A stretch of 64,000 nt of DNA from NCBI RefSeq assembly GCF_030347395.1, contig NZ_CP128170.1:3534001-3598000 (forward strand), read 5' to 3'. The stretch comes from Microbacterium sp. ET2. GTDB taxonomy: Bacteria > Actinomycetota > Actinomycetes > Actinomycetales > Microbacteriaceae. The stretch's first letter is position 1. Every line of letters starts with the position of its first letter. Shown piece after piece: positions 35,868-43,761 of this stretch. A program made the translations under genes and the position numbers. A model generated the notes under the pieces. That model did not search any database. It was not told the origin of the DNA and saw nothing but the letters and a program-made list of their open reading frames with translations.

Positions 35868-36338
35868 ACCGGTCTCGCAAGAGCTCGGCTGCTCGTAGCG
35901 CCAGTCCACCTCGGTCATCGCCGCACCCCACGCCCGGCCCGCGCCGCCGAGCTCGCGAAGGACCGGGGTGGTGCAAGCGGGGGTCCTATCGGCCGGGTCG
36001 ACCGGGATCTCGACGACGAGCACGCGGGTTCCGGTCGGCGCATCGGCGGCGAACGTGCCGGTCTCGTCGGCCGCCGTGGCCGGGCCCCAGGACGCGCCCG
36101 CCCAGTCGATGCTCTCCCCTGCGGCGGCGGTGGTGGGGAACACGGGGTCGGCCTGACTCCAGCGCCACCACTCGACGCCTGTCGGGAGGAGGACTCCCAC
36201 CGGCAGCAGGATCGCGACCGCACCCAGGGCGAGGGCGTTGCGTCGCCACCATCCCTGTGTCGATCGGGCCTGAATCGATGGGGCCTGTGTCGATCGGGCT
36301 TGAATCGATTGGGCCTGTGACGACCGGTTCGCCGTCAT
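35742..36338 (-). CDS. Membrane-anchored protein, third gene of a coupled operon
   Basis: A 198-residue protein of unknown function. A repetitive Gln/Ser/Thr N-terminus (SIQARSTQAP, from 15-bp DNA repeats) precedes one membrane helix (about 31-51, NALALGAVAILLPVGVLLPTG). An extracytoplasmic domain of about 145 residues follows, with VLVVEIPVDPADRTPACTTPV, a second Cys in SSCETGSEAPFTLEVPYL, and a beta-rich pattern. The two Cys could form a disulfide outside the cell. The ATG overlaps the preceding stop (ATGA, 36335-36338), so expression is coupled. The last 126 bp overlap the convergent membrane protein gene. Confidence 0.75.
   Translation of the reverse strand: MTANRSSQAQSIQARSTQAPSIQARSTQGWWRRNALALGAVAILLPVGVLLPTGVEWWRWSQADPVFPTTAAAGESIDWAGASWGPATAADETGTFAADAPTGTRVLVVEIPVDPADRTPACTTPVLRELGGAGRAWGAAMTEVDWRYEQPSSCETGSEAPFTLEVPYLVPDDARGPFGVELTVPDELPRFLRLEVVP
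36254..36330 (-). repeat. 15/30-bp coding repeat
   Basis: About five diverged 15-bp units (plus-strand type CCTGTGTCGATCGGG, arranged as 30-bp pairs at 36254-36283 and 36284-36313, then a partial unit) encode the repeated SIQARSTQAP N-terminus of the membrane-anchored protein. Confidence 0.85.
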
Positions 36339-36880
36339 CGCTCCGCCCACCCGGTCTCGACAAGCTCGACCTCGTCCTCGGCTTCGAGCGCGCCGAGGTC
36401 GATGGGGAGAGTCACGAGGCTGTCGAGACGGGGATCGTCACTGATTCCCAGCTCGAGAGTCGCCGTGTCGCGGACGACGTCGCTCGGAAGCTCGAAGGCG
36501 AGGCTCCCCTCCCGCGGAATACCCGGGGTGAGACCGCTGCGCAGGAGCGACGCGGGTCGCTCGCTGGCGCGATAGGCGGCACCCTCGATCACGAGCTCGG
36601 CATGCGCGAGGATCGTGCCGGTCTCCTCCTGGGTCGCCTCGGCCCGGAGGTCGACGACCAGCCAGGTGCCCTCCGCCGACCAGCCGCCCGCGACGGCCCG
36701 TGAGGCCAGTCGCACGTCCGTCACGGTCACGACGAATCCGCGCGCGGAAGTCGTCTCGTCGATCTCCGCCGCGAGAGGGAAGGGCGCTTCGGCGTCGTCC
36801 TGGGAGGGGGTGACCTGGATGATGCCCCATGCCGCCACGACGAGTGCGACACCGATCGTCCATGCCATCCAGCGACTCAT
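36335..36880 (-). CDS. Membrane-anchored protein, second gene of a coupled operon
   Basis: A 181-residue protein of unknown function: one N-terminal membrane helix (about 5-24, AWTIGVALVVAAWGIIQV), then a beta-rich extracytoplasmic domain. The pattern SARGFVVTVTDVRLA followed by GTWLVVDLRAEATQEETG and AELVIEGAAYRASE resembles the DUF4352 immunoglobulin-like domain of secreted proteins, which is suggestive only. The open frame reaches 37066, but the ATG at 36880 overlaps the stop of the first gene (ATGA at 36877-36880). Both ends overlap neighbours by 4 bp. Confidence 0.78.
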   Translation of the reverse strand: MSRWMAWTIGVALVVAAWGIIQVTPSQDDAEAPFPLAAEIDETTSARGFVVTVTDVRLASRAVAGGWSAEGTWLVVDLRAEATQEETGTILAHAELVIEGAAYRASERPASLLRSGLTPGIPREGSLAFELPSDVVRDTATLELGISDDPRLDSLVTLPIDLGALEAEDEVELVETGWAER

Positions 36881-37551
36881 CCCTCCCCTCCCTCGGCGTC
36901 TGCTCCCGCGCCGACGTCTGTCACCGTGAGGCTCATCGTCGCGGCCGTGGCGGGCGACTCCCAATACTCGCCGGCGACGACGAGTGCACCCTCGCGAAGG
37001 CTGAGATCCCGCAGCACGATCTCGATCTCGTCGCCCTCCGCAAGAGCCTCCGAATCGACCGCCCACGTCACCACGAGCTGGGCCGGAACGCGCGGCTGCA
37101 GGTACGGCGAGAACGTGGTGTCGTCGAACCGGGCGATCGATGCGGGAGGGGCGTCTGCGAGTTCCGTGACACGCACCCCGGCACTGAGCCCCCCGGGGCT
37201 CTCGGACGCAAGGGCACGGTCCCAGACGTTCTCGGCCGTCAGCACGACCGCGAGCACCCGCTCACCGGTCTCGACGGTGATCCCCGCCTCCGGCAGTTCG
37301 TCGATCAGGACCGCACGTTCCACCGTGAGGGCGAACTGCTCGTTGACGTGGGTCTCACCCGGTTCGAGTTCGGGAAGCGGGGGCACGGCGGCCTGCGCGA
37401 GACCTCCGAATGCCGCCGTACCGCCGAGGAAGACGGCGGTGAGGATGCCGGCGAACCAGCCGGTCGGGATGCGATCCCAGGTGCGGCCGATCCAGGCACT
37501 TCGAGAGGGCTGCGGCGCGTCGGGGGCGGGGGCCGCGGGTGGGACCGTCAC
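36877..37551 (-). CDS. Membrane-anchored protein, first gene of a coupled operon
   Basis: A 224-residue protein of unknown function. A Pro/Ala-rich cytosolic N-terminus leads to one membrane helix (about 33-55, FAGILTAVFLGGTAAFGGLA), then a beta-rich domain: HVNEQFALTVERAVLIDE, GERVLAVVLTAENVWDRALAS, VPAQLVVTWAVDSE, IEIVLRDLSLREGALVVAGEYW. As in the second gene, this resembles DUF4352-type extracellular domains. The GTG at 37551 has a leaderless -10 element, which is probably the promoter of all three genes. Confidence 0.78.
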   Translation of the reverse strand: MTVPPAAPAPDAPQPSRSAWIGRTWDRIPTGWFAGILTAVFLGGTAAFGGLAQAAVPPLPELEPGETHVNEQFALTVERAVLIDELPEAGITVETGERVLAVVLTAENVWDRALASESPGGLSAGVRVTELADAPPASIARFDDTTFSPYLQPRVPAQLVVTWAVDSEALAEGDEIEIVLRDLSLREGALVVAGEYWESPATAATMSLTVTDVGAGADAEGGEG

Positions 37552-37557
37552 GCCGAC

Positions 37558-37563
37558 ACCCTA
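37558..37563 (-). promoter_or_regulatory. -10 element of the three-gene membrane-protein operon
   Basis: TAGGGT on the minus strand, 6 nt before the GTG at 37551. Confidence 0.6.
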
Positions 37564-37575
37564 TCCCGGAAGGCG

Positions 37576-37788
37576 TCATCCCGGTGACAGCGTCTGATCC
37601 AGCACGGCACGCGCCTCGCGTTCGACCAGAACAGGGATGAAATCGCGCACTCGAGCGTCGTGGAAATGCTCCCGCGCGCGGCCGAGAGCCGCCTCGATGT
37701 CTACCGGGGATGCCTGTGGGTACCGCTCGCGCAGGCGGTCGGCGATCTCTGCGAACACGACGTCCTCGTCGGGGATCTCACGAGTCAT
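37576..37788 (-). CDS. Three-helix-bundle domain protein
   Basis: A 70-residue cytosolic protein whose pattern (FAEIADRLRERYPQASPVDIE, then ALGRAREHFHDARVRDFIPV) matches the actinobacterial three-helix bundle/dimerisation domain seen in small stand-alone proteins. Function unknown. Only the last part of a much longer open frame is real: the upstream part is the complement of glnE. The ATG at 37788 starts the domain. It lies 58 bp after glnE on the same strand and 24 bp before the membrane-protein operon. Confidence 0.78.
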   Translation of the reverse strand: MTREIPDEDVVFAEIADRLRERYPQASPVDIEAALGRAREHFHDARVRDFIPVLVEREARAVLDQTLSPG

Positions 37789-37846
37789 GTCAGAAGGATG
37801 CGCCCGAATCGGTCGACGGCGCAAGGCCGACGGCTTCGCGTACGGC

Positions 37847-40800
37847 TCAGCCGTAGAAGAGACGCTCGAAGCTCCGCCGCGCACGGCGGGCCGTACGCAG
37901 CCAGTCCTCCTCGACCTGTGTCGCCGATCGCGGCGGATACTCGAGCAGACGGCCGATCCCGTCCAGCTTCTTCCGGTCCGTCGGCAGCACGTCGCTCGTC
38001 TGCCCAGAAAGCAGGGTGTTGGCCGAACGCAGGCGGCTGGCGAGTCGCCACGCCTCGAACAGTCGGGCAGCGTCGGTCTCGGAGATGATCCCGGCATCCT
38101 TCGCAGCCGTGAGCGCGACGGTGGTCGAGGTCGTCCGAAGCGCCGGAACCGTGTGGGCATACTGCAGCTGCAGGAGCTGGACGAGCCACTCGACATCGCT
38201 GAGGCCGCCGGGGCCGAGCTTGAGATGCCGTGCAGGATCGGCTCCCTGCGGCAAGCGCTCGTTCTCGACCCGGGCCTTGATCCGTTTGATCTCGCGGAGC
38301 GCCGCCGGGTCGGGCGACGCAGGGTAGCGCACCTCGTTGGCGAGCCCGGTGAAGGCGGTGATGAGCTTGACGCTGCCCGCCACGCCTCGGGCCCGCAGGA
38401 GCGCCTGGGCCTCCCACGAAAGCGACCAGCGCCGGTAGTACTCCTCGAACGCGTCCAGCGACCGCGCGAGCGGCCCGTTCCTCCCTTCGGGGCGCAGCCC
38501 CGCATCGAGGTCGAGCGGTGCGCGATGATCCTCGGAGTACTGCCGCAGTGCCCCGACGAGGTGCAGAGCCTTTCGAGCGGCCCGCTCGGGATCCAGTCCG
38601 TTCGGGCGGTAGACGTACATGACGTCGGCGTCCGAGCCGAACCCGAGCTCGGCCCCGCCGAAACGCCCCATCGCGATCACGGAGAAATCCAGTGGGGCGT
38701 CGTCGGGGTCGAGGACGTCGCGGCGTACGGCCCGCAGGGTCGCCTGGATCGTGACCTCGGTGACGGTGGTGAGGGCGTCGGCGAGCTCTTCGATCGAGAG
38801 GGTGCCGAGCACTGCCGCCATCGCGGTGCGCAGCAGTTCGCGGCGTCTTAGCGCGCGCACGGCACGCATCGCGTCGTCGACGGTGTCGTGACGGGTCTGA
38901 ATCGCTCGCGCCTCCTCCTGCAGCGCCAGACCGCTTCGCGGGCGGAGCAGATCGGGGTCGTCCAGCCACGCTGCGGATTCGGGGATCCACTCCATGAGCT
39001 CGCCGACGTATCGCGAACCCGACAGCACGCGGGTGAGACTCTCCGCGGCTCCCGACGAATCCCGGAGCATGCGGAGGAACCACGGCGTGTCGCCCAGCCG
39101 CTCGCTGATACGGCGGAATGCCAGCAGCCCGTAGTCGGGATCGACGCCGTCAGCGAACCAGCGGATCATCACCGGCATCAGGTGCCGCTGGATCGTCGCC
39201 TTCCTGCTGAGCCCGCTCGTCAGCGCACCGATGTGGCGCAGCGCCCCCGCCGGGTCGGTGAAGCCGATCGCCGCCAGGCGATCATGTGCCTGCGCGGGCG
39301 AGAGCGAGCGCTCCGCCTCGGGGAGGCTCGCGACGGCCGAGAGCAGGGGTCGGTAGAACAGGCGGACGTGGATGTCGCGGACCTCGCGCTTGATCGCCTC
39401 CCACGTCTGCCACACCCGCTCCCCCGTCTCGGCGAGCCCCGTGGCGCGGGCCAGCACTCGCAGCTCGTCAGCCTCGCGGGGCATGAGATGCGTGCGGCGG
39501 AGGTTGCGCAGCTGCATGCGGTGTTCGAGCAGACGGAGAGTGCGGTAGTCGCGGGAGAAAGCGGATGCTTCGGTGCGGCCGATGTACCCCTCCGACGCGA
39601 GGGCTTCCAGTGCCGGAAGTGTTCCACGCTGCCGGATCCGCTCGTCGCTGAGTCCGTGGACGAGCTGCAGCAGCTGGACGGTGAATTCCACGTCTCGGAT
39701 GCCTCCGGGTCCGAGTTTGATCTGGGCCGAGACCTCGTCGGCGGGGATGTGATCGGTGACCCGTTCCCGCATGCGCTGGACGCTGTCGACGAAGTTCTCG
39801 CGCGCCGCACTCGTCCACACCTTGGGCGCGAGGGCGGCGACGTACTGCTCGCCGAGTGCTATGTCTCCCGCAAGTGGTCGGGCTTTCAGCAGGGCTTGGA
39901 ACTCCCAGCTCTTCGCCCAGCGCTCGTAGTACGACAGGTGCGAGGCGAGTGTGCGCACGAGCGCCCCCTGCTTGCCCTCGGGGCGGAGGTTGGCATCCAC
40001 CTCCCACAGCGGGGGCTCGATCTCGGCACCCGATACGCCGCGCATGGTCTGCACGGCGAGCCGGGTGGCGATGTCGACGACGCGACTCTCGCCGATCTCC
40101 TCGACGGTGTCGGCGCCTGCGCCGGCGACGAAGATGACGTCGACGTCGCTGACGTAGTTGAGCTCCCGTGCCCCGGCCTTGCCCATGCCGATGACGGCGA
40201 GGTGGGTTCGCGCCACCTGTTCCGCCGGGAAGAGCCCCGCCCCGGCGGCGCCGCGCGAGACACGGGTCCGCGCGACGGCGAGTGAAGCCTCCAGCGCCGC
40301 GCCGGCGGCGTCGGCCAGGCGCGCCGCCACCTCGGGGACCACGTCGAGCGGCTCGGGGTGGAGCAGGTCGAACGCCGCGATACGTGCGAGCAGGCGCCGG
40401 TACCGCACGCGCAGTCGCACCCAGGACTCTTCCCCGCCCTCTGCGGCGAAGCCGTTCTCGGCGCCGACGGCCTCGAGCATCTCCTCTCGCAGGGATTCGG
40501 GACTCGGAAGGGTGAAGCCGGCGCCGACGAGATGGGTCAGTTCGTCGGGTCGGCGCAGGAAGAACTCCCCGAACCCGGTCGAAGCCCCGAGGAGCGCCCA
40601 CAGGGCGTGCCACCCTTGCGGGTCGCCGTGGATCCGGCGCACCGGCTGCGCATCGCGCCGCGCGATCCGCGTGAGCGCCAGAAGCGCACCATCGGGATCT
40701 GCGGCCGTCACGGCAGCACGGAGCAGGTCGGAGCGAGGCACCTCGATCGCGTCGGCCAACTCGTCGAGCAGCTCTGCGCTCTCGGAGAGCGAGCTGAATC

Positions 40801-40849
40801 CCAGCCGAGCGAGCTCGGTGAGAGAGGACGTGCGCTCGCCCGTGCTCAT
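37847..40849 (-). CDS. glnE: Bifunctional glutamine synthetase adenylyltransferase/deadenylase
   Basis: A 1000-residue protein that adds AMP to, and removes it from, the conserved Tyr of glutamine synthetase according to nitrogen state. Two nucleotidyltransferase domains are visible: the N-terminal one with GKAGARELNYVSDVDVIFV (about residue 220) and the C-terminal one with GRFGGAELGFGSDADVMYVY (about residue 720). Each is followed by an all-helical regulatory region (VQLLQLVHGLSDERIRQRG, VQLLQLQYAHTVPALR). It lies 7 bp after glnA2 and is probably cotranscribed with it. In actinobacteria GlnE is needed to hold glutamine synthetase in check. Confidence 0.96.
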   Translation of the reverse strand: MSTGERTSSLTELARLGFSSLSESAELLDELADAIEVPRSDLLRAAVTAADPDGALLALTRIARRDAQPVRRIHGDPQGWHALWALLGASTGFGEFFLRRPDELTHLVGAGFTLPSPESLREEMLEAVGAENGFAAEGGEESWVRLRVRYRRLLARIAAFDLLHPEPLDVVPEVAARLADAAGAALEASLAVARTRVSRGAAGAGLFPAEQVARTHLAVIGMGKAGARELNYVSDVDVIFVAGAGADTVEEIGESRVVDIATRLAVQTMRGVSGAEIEPPLWEVDANLRPEGKQGALVRTLASHLSYYERWAKSWEFQALLKARPLAGDIALGEQYVAALAPKVWTSAARENFVDSVQRMRERVTDHIPADEVSAQIKLGPGGIRDVEFTVQLLQLVHGLSDERIRQRGTLPALEALASEGYIGRTEASAFSRDYRTLRLLEHRMQLRNLRRTHLMPREADELRVLARATGLAETGERVWQTWEAIKREVRDIHVRLFYRPLLSAVASLPEAERSLSPAQAHDRLAAIGFTDPAGALRHIGALTSGLSRKATIQRHLMPVMIRWFADGVDPDYGLLAFRRISERLGDTPWFLRMLRDSSGAAESLTRVLSGSRYVGELMEWIPESAAWLDDPDLLRPRSGLALQEEARAIQTRHDTVDDAMRAVRALRRRELLRTAMAAVLGTLSIEELADALTTVTEVTIQATLRAVRRDVLDPDDAPLDFSVIAMGRFGGAELGFGSDADVMYVYRPNGLDPERAARKALHLVGALRQYSEDHRAPLDLDAGLRPEGRNGPLARSLDAFEEYYRRWSLSWEAQALLRARGVAGSVKLITAFTGLANEVRYPASPDPAALREIKRIKARVENERLPQGADPARHLKLGPGGLSDVEWLVQLLQLQYAHTVPALRTTSTTVALTAAKDAGIISETDAARLFEAWRLASRLRSANTLLSGQTSDVLPTDRKKLDGIGRLLEYPPRSATQVEEDWLRTARRARRSFERLFYG

Positions 40850-40856
40850 GGGCCGG

Positions 40857-42194
40857 TCAGAGCATCTCGAGGTTGCTCTTCAGCTCGAAGGGCGTCACCT
40901 GCGAGCGGTACTCCTGCCATTCGCGCCGCTTGTTGAGCAGAACGTACGTGAAGACCTGTTCGCCGAGCGTCTCGGCGACCAACTCCGACTCCTCCATGTA
41001 CTCCAGTGCGTGATCGAGGCTCGCCGGGAGTGGCGCATATCCGAGTGCGCGGCGCTCGGCATCGGTGAGCGACCAGACGTTGTCCTCGGCCTCGGGAGGC
41101 AGCTCGTAGCCCTCTTCGATGCCCTTGAGGCCCGCGGCCAGCATGAGCGCGTAGGCGAGGTAAGGATTGGCGGCCGAATCGAGAGCACGGTACTCGACGC
41201 GAGAGGACTGGCCCTTGTTCGGCTTGTACAGCGGCACCCGCACGAGCGCCGACCTGTTGTTGTGGCCCCACGTGATGAAGCTCGGCGCCTCGTCCCCGCC
41301 CCACAGCCGCTTGTAGGAGTTGACGAACTGGTTCGTCACTGCGGAGATCTCGTTGGCGTGACGCAGGAGCCCGGCGATGAACTGGCGTCCGACCTTGGAC
41401 AGCTGGTACTGCGCCCCCTCCTCGTAGAAGGCGTTGATGTCGCCTTCGAACAGGGACATGTGCGTGTGCATACCGCTTCCGGGCTTGCCGCCGAGGGGCT
41501 TGGGCATGAACGTGGCATACACACCCTGCTCGATCGCCACCTCCTTGACCACCGTGCGGAATGTCATGATGTTGTCGGCCGTTGCGAGGGCATCGGCGTA
41601 GCGCAGATCGATCTCGTTCTGGCCGGGACCACCCTCGTGGTGGCTGAACTCCACCGAGATGCCGAGATCCTCCAGCATCCGCACCGAACGGCGCCGGAAA
41701 TCGTGCGCTGTCCCGCCGGGCACGTTGTCGAAGTATCCGGCCGAGTCGACCGGCTCAGGGCCCTCGGTGCCGAACGAGGAGGACTTCAGCAGATAGAACT
41801 CGATCTCGGGGTGGGTATAGAAGGTGAAGCCCGCATCGGCGGCCTTCGCCAGAGCACGCTTGAGCACATGACGGGGATCGGCGACAGCGGGTTGGCCGTC
41901 CGGGGTCGTGATGTCGCAGAACATGCGCGCCGTGGGATCGATCTCCCCCCGCCACGGCAGGATCTGGAAGGTGCTGGGGTCGGGGTGGGCCAGAAGATCC
42001 GACTCGTACGACCTCGTGAGGCCCTCGATCGCGGAGCCGTCGAAGCCCAGACCCTCCGAGAACGCTCCCTCGACCTCGGCCGGCGCGATCGCGACCGACT
42101 TCAGCGTGCCGATGACGTCGGTGAACCAGAGGCGGACGAACTTCACGCCGCGTTCCTCGATCGTGCGCAGTACGAAGTCCCGCTGCTTGTCCAT
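40857..42194 (-). CDS. glnA2: Glutamine synthetase paralogue (GlnA2 type)
   Basis: A 445-residue glutamine synthetase close to mycobacterial GlnA2, which also precedes glnE. Landmarks: FDGSAIEGLTRSYESDLLAHPD, the metal-site HPEIEFYLLK, the substrate segment KPGSGMHTHMSLFEGD, NQFVNSYKRLWGGDEAPSF and SRVEYRALDSAANPYLAYA. A tyrosine is present in EEGYELPPEAED at the place of the GlnA1 adenylylation site, but the context differs (DLYELPPEE in GlnA1). Start at 42194 with GGAAAGGA before the ATG. Whether it is a main or auxiliary enzyme is unclear. Confidence 0.93.
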   Translation of the reverse strand: MDKQRDFVLRTIEERGVKFVRLWFTDVIGTLKSVAIAPAEVEGAFSEGLGFDGSAIEGLTRSYESDLLAHPDPSTFQILPWRGEIDPTARMFCDITTPDGQPAVADPRHVLKRALAKAADAGFTFYTHPEIEFYLLKSSSFGTEGPEPVDSAGYFDNVPGGTAHDFRRRSVRMLEDLGISVEFSHHEGGPGQNEIDLRYADALATADNIMTFRTVVKEVAIEQGVYATFMPKPLGGKPGSGMHTHMSLFEGDINAFYEEGAQYQLSKVGRQFIAGLLRHANEISAVTNQFVNSYKRLWGGDEAPSFITWGHNNRSALVRVPLYKPNKGQSSRVEYRALDSAANPYLAYALMLAAGLKGIEEGYELPPEAEDNVWSLTDAERRALGYAPLPASLDHALEYMEESELVAETLGEQVFTYVLLNKRREWQEYRSQVTPFELKSNLEML

Positions 42195-42255
42195 GGGTTC
42201 CTTTCCGCCAGGGTGTCGCGGACGCGGGGCCTGAGCCCTCCGCGCCGAGGTCAGA

Positions 42256-42477
42256 CTAGTTCGCGCCGTCGCTGCCGGCCGGACGGCTCTCCCAGCCGTC
42301 CTCGCGGGCTTCGTCTTCAGCCCATGCGCGGGAGCGCTCGCGCAGCACGTCGGGCGCCTTCGCCGCTTCCTCGGCGGTGTCGAAGGGGCCGGCCCGGTCG
42401 ATGGCGGGGGATTCGAAGCCCTTCTCGACCTCGCCGGTGGTCAGGTTGTACCAGTACTTCTCGCTGTCGTGTGCCAC
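42256..42477 (-). CDS. Small SPOR-like protein
   Basis: A 73-residue acidic protein starting with GTG: AHDSEKYWYNLTTGEVEKGFES, then RAGPFDTAEEAAKAPDVLRERS. This layout (aromatic strand, GPF turn, then a helix) matches small actinobacterial proteins listed with SPOR-like domains. It may also be misannotated in databases under other names, and its function is unknown. GAGGAG six bases before the GTG at 42477 decides the start over the ATG at 42498. It is divergent from ppgK. Confidence 0.78.
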   Translation of the reverse strand: MAHDSEKYWYNLTTGEVEKGFESPAIDRAGPFDTAEEAAKAPDVLRERSRAWAEDEAREDGWESRPAGSDGAN

Positions 42478-42542
42478 GATGACTCCTCGGCTCGGCACGG
42501 ATCGTCCGCTGGGTCGATCCTACTGATCGACGGTGGCGTCGA

Positions 42543-42548
42543 TAGGCT
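42543..42548 (+). promoter_or_regulatory. -10 element, leaderless ppgK
   Basis: TAGGCT, 6 nt before the ATG at 42555. Confidence 0.6.
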
Positions 42549-42554
42549 TGCGCC

Positions 42555-43352
42555 ATGGCTTCTGACGCGACGCGCGCCGTCGGCATCGACATCGGCGGCA
42601 CCGGGATCAAGGGTGCGGTGGTGGATCTGAAGGACGGGACCCTCCTCACCGACCGGGTGAAGGTGTCCACTCCGAAGGGCGCGGAGCCGCCCGACGTCCT
42701 CGAGGCCGTCAAGGAGGTCCTCTCACGACTCGATGTCAGCGAGGACGCCATCCCGCTCGGGGTGGCCTTCCCGGCCATCGTCAAGAACGGTACGACCCTC
42801 TCCGCCGCGAATGTCTCGGACAAGTGGATCGGCTTCGAAGCCGAGAGGTTCTTCGAGAACGGACTGGGTCGTGACATCTACTTCGCCAACGATGCGGATG
42901 TCGCAGGAGTCGCCGAGATGCGCTACGGCGCCGCACGTGACCAGAACGGGCTGGTGATCCTCACCACTTTGGGCACGGGCATCGGCTCCGCGGTGATGTA
43001 CCGCGGTGTCCTCATCCCCAACACCGAACTGGGGCATCTCCAGCGCGCCAAGCACGGTAAGGACGCCGAGGCGTTCGCCGCTTACTCGGCCATGGAGCGG
43101 GAGGAGCTCTCGTGGGCGGAGTGGGCCGAGCGGCTGCAGTGGTACTACGACTACGTGCAGTTCCTCTTCAGTCCCGACCTGTTCATCGTCGGCGGCGGCG
43201 TGAGCAAGCATGCCGACAAGTTCCTGCACCTGCTGTCGCTCAAGACGCCGATCGTACCGGCGACCCACCGGAACAATGCAGGGATCATCGGAGCGGCCGC
43301 TCTGTCGCTGGGTGTCGAGCCCCAGCTGACCGACGTGACCGCCGCTGACTGA
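42555..43352 (+). CDS. ppgK: Polyphosphate glucokinase
   Basis: A ROK-family kinase of 265 residues that phosphorylates glucose with inorganic polyphosphate, and usually ATP, supplying glycolysis without a PTS. The N-terminal GIDIGGTGIKGAVVDL phosphate-binding loop, the sugar-site VAFPAIVKNG and ANDADVAGVAEM with the catalytic Asp, the LTTLGTGIGSAVMYRG loop and the LGHLQ segment all match actinobacterial PpgK. The zinc-binding Cys set of many ROK proteins is absent, as in other PpgKs. It ends 3 bp before the rnpB 3' end on the opposite strand. Confidence 0.93.
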   Translation: MASDATRAVGIDIGGTGIKGAVVDLKDGTLLTDRVKVSTPKGAEPPDVLEAVKEVLSRLDVSEDAIPLGVAFPAIVKNGTTLSAANVSDKWIGFEAERFFENGLGRDIYFANDADVAGVAEMRYGAARDQNGLVILTTLGTGIGSAVMYRGVLIPNTELGHLQRAKHGKDAEAFAAYSAMEREELSWAEWAERLQWYYDYVQFLFSPDLFIVGGGVSKHADKFLHLLSLKTPIVPATHRNNAGIIGAAALSLGVEPQLTDVTAAD

Positions 43353-43354
43353 GG

Positions 43355-43721
43355 GCGAATGGGCCGGCCTGTACGCCGGGTTCTGTCCGGGGGCGTGAGC
43401 CCCGTGGACGGTCATCTCTCTCGGCGACACGTTGCCGTGCCGCTCCAGCGGCCTACCCGAGGACTCGGCGAGCCGCGTCAGCATCCTCTGTCTGGCCTTG
43501 CTCCGGGCGAGGTTTACCGTGCGGGTCGTGTCACCACGACCCCGGTGGTCTCTTACACCGCCGTTTCACCCTTACCGGGGTCTCCCCCGGCGGTCTGTTC
43601 TCTGTGGCACTGTCTCGCGGATCACTCCGGGTGGGTGTTACCCACCGCCCTGCCCTGTGGAGCCCGGACGTTCCTCGGCGCGGGCGGGCCCGCGACGCGA
43701 CCGTCCAGCCGACCCATTCGC
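43355..43721 (-). ncRNA. rnpB: RNase P RNA (bacterial type A)
   Basis: The minus strand holds the conserved core of RNase P RNA, including GGTAAGGGTGAAACGGCGGT followed by GTAAGAGACCACCGG, and the ACAGAGAACAGACCGCC segment near CR V. The ends pair as helix P1: GCGAATGGGTCGGC at the 5' end (43721 downward) against GCCGGCCCATTCGC at the 3' end. The 367-nt length fits type A actinobacterial RNase P RNA. Exact ends are inferred from P1. Confidence 0.92.
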
Positions 43722-43761
43722 TCTTCGAGTGTAGCGCGGAGGCCCGCGGCCGCCCCGGCGG

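Noticed and set aside
37789..38505. N-terminal extension of the three-helix-bundle protein
   Set aside because: This part is antisense to glnE; the conserved domain begins at 37788.
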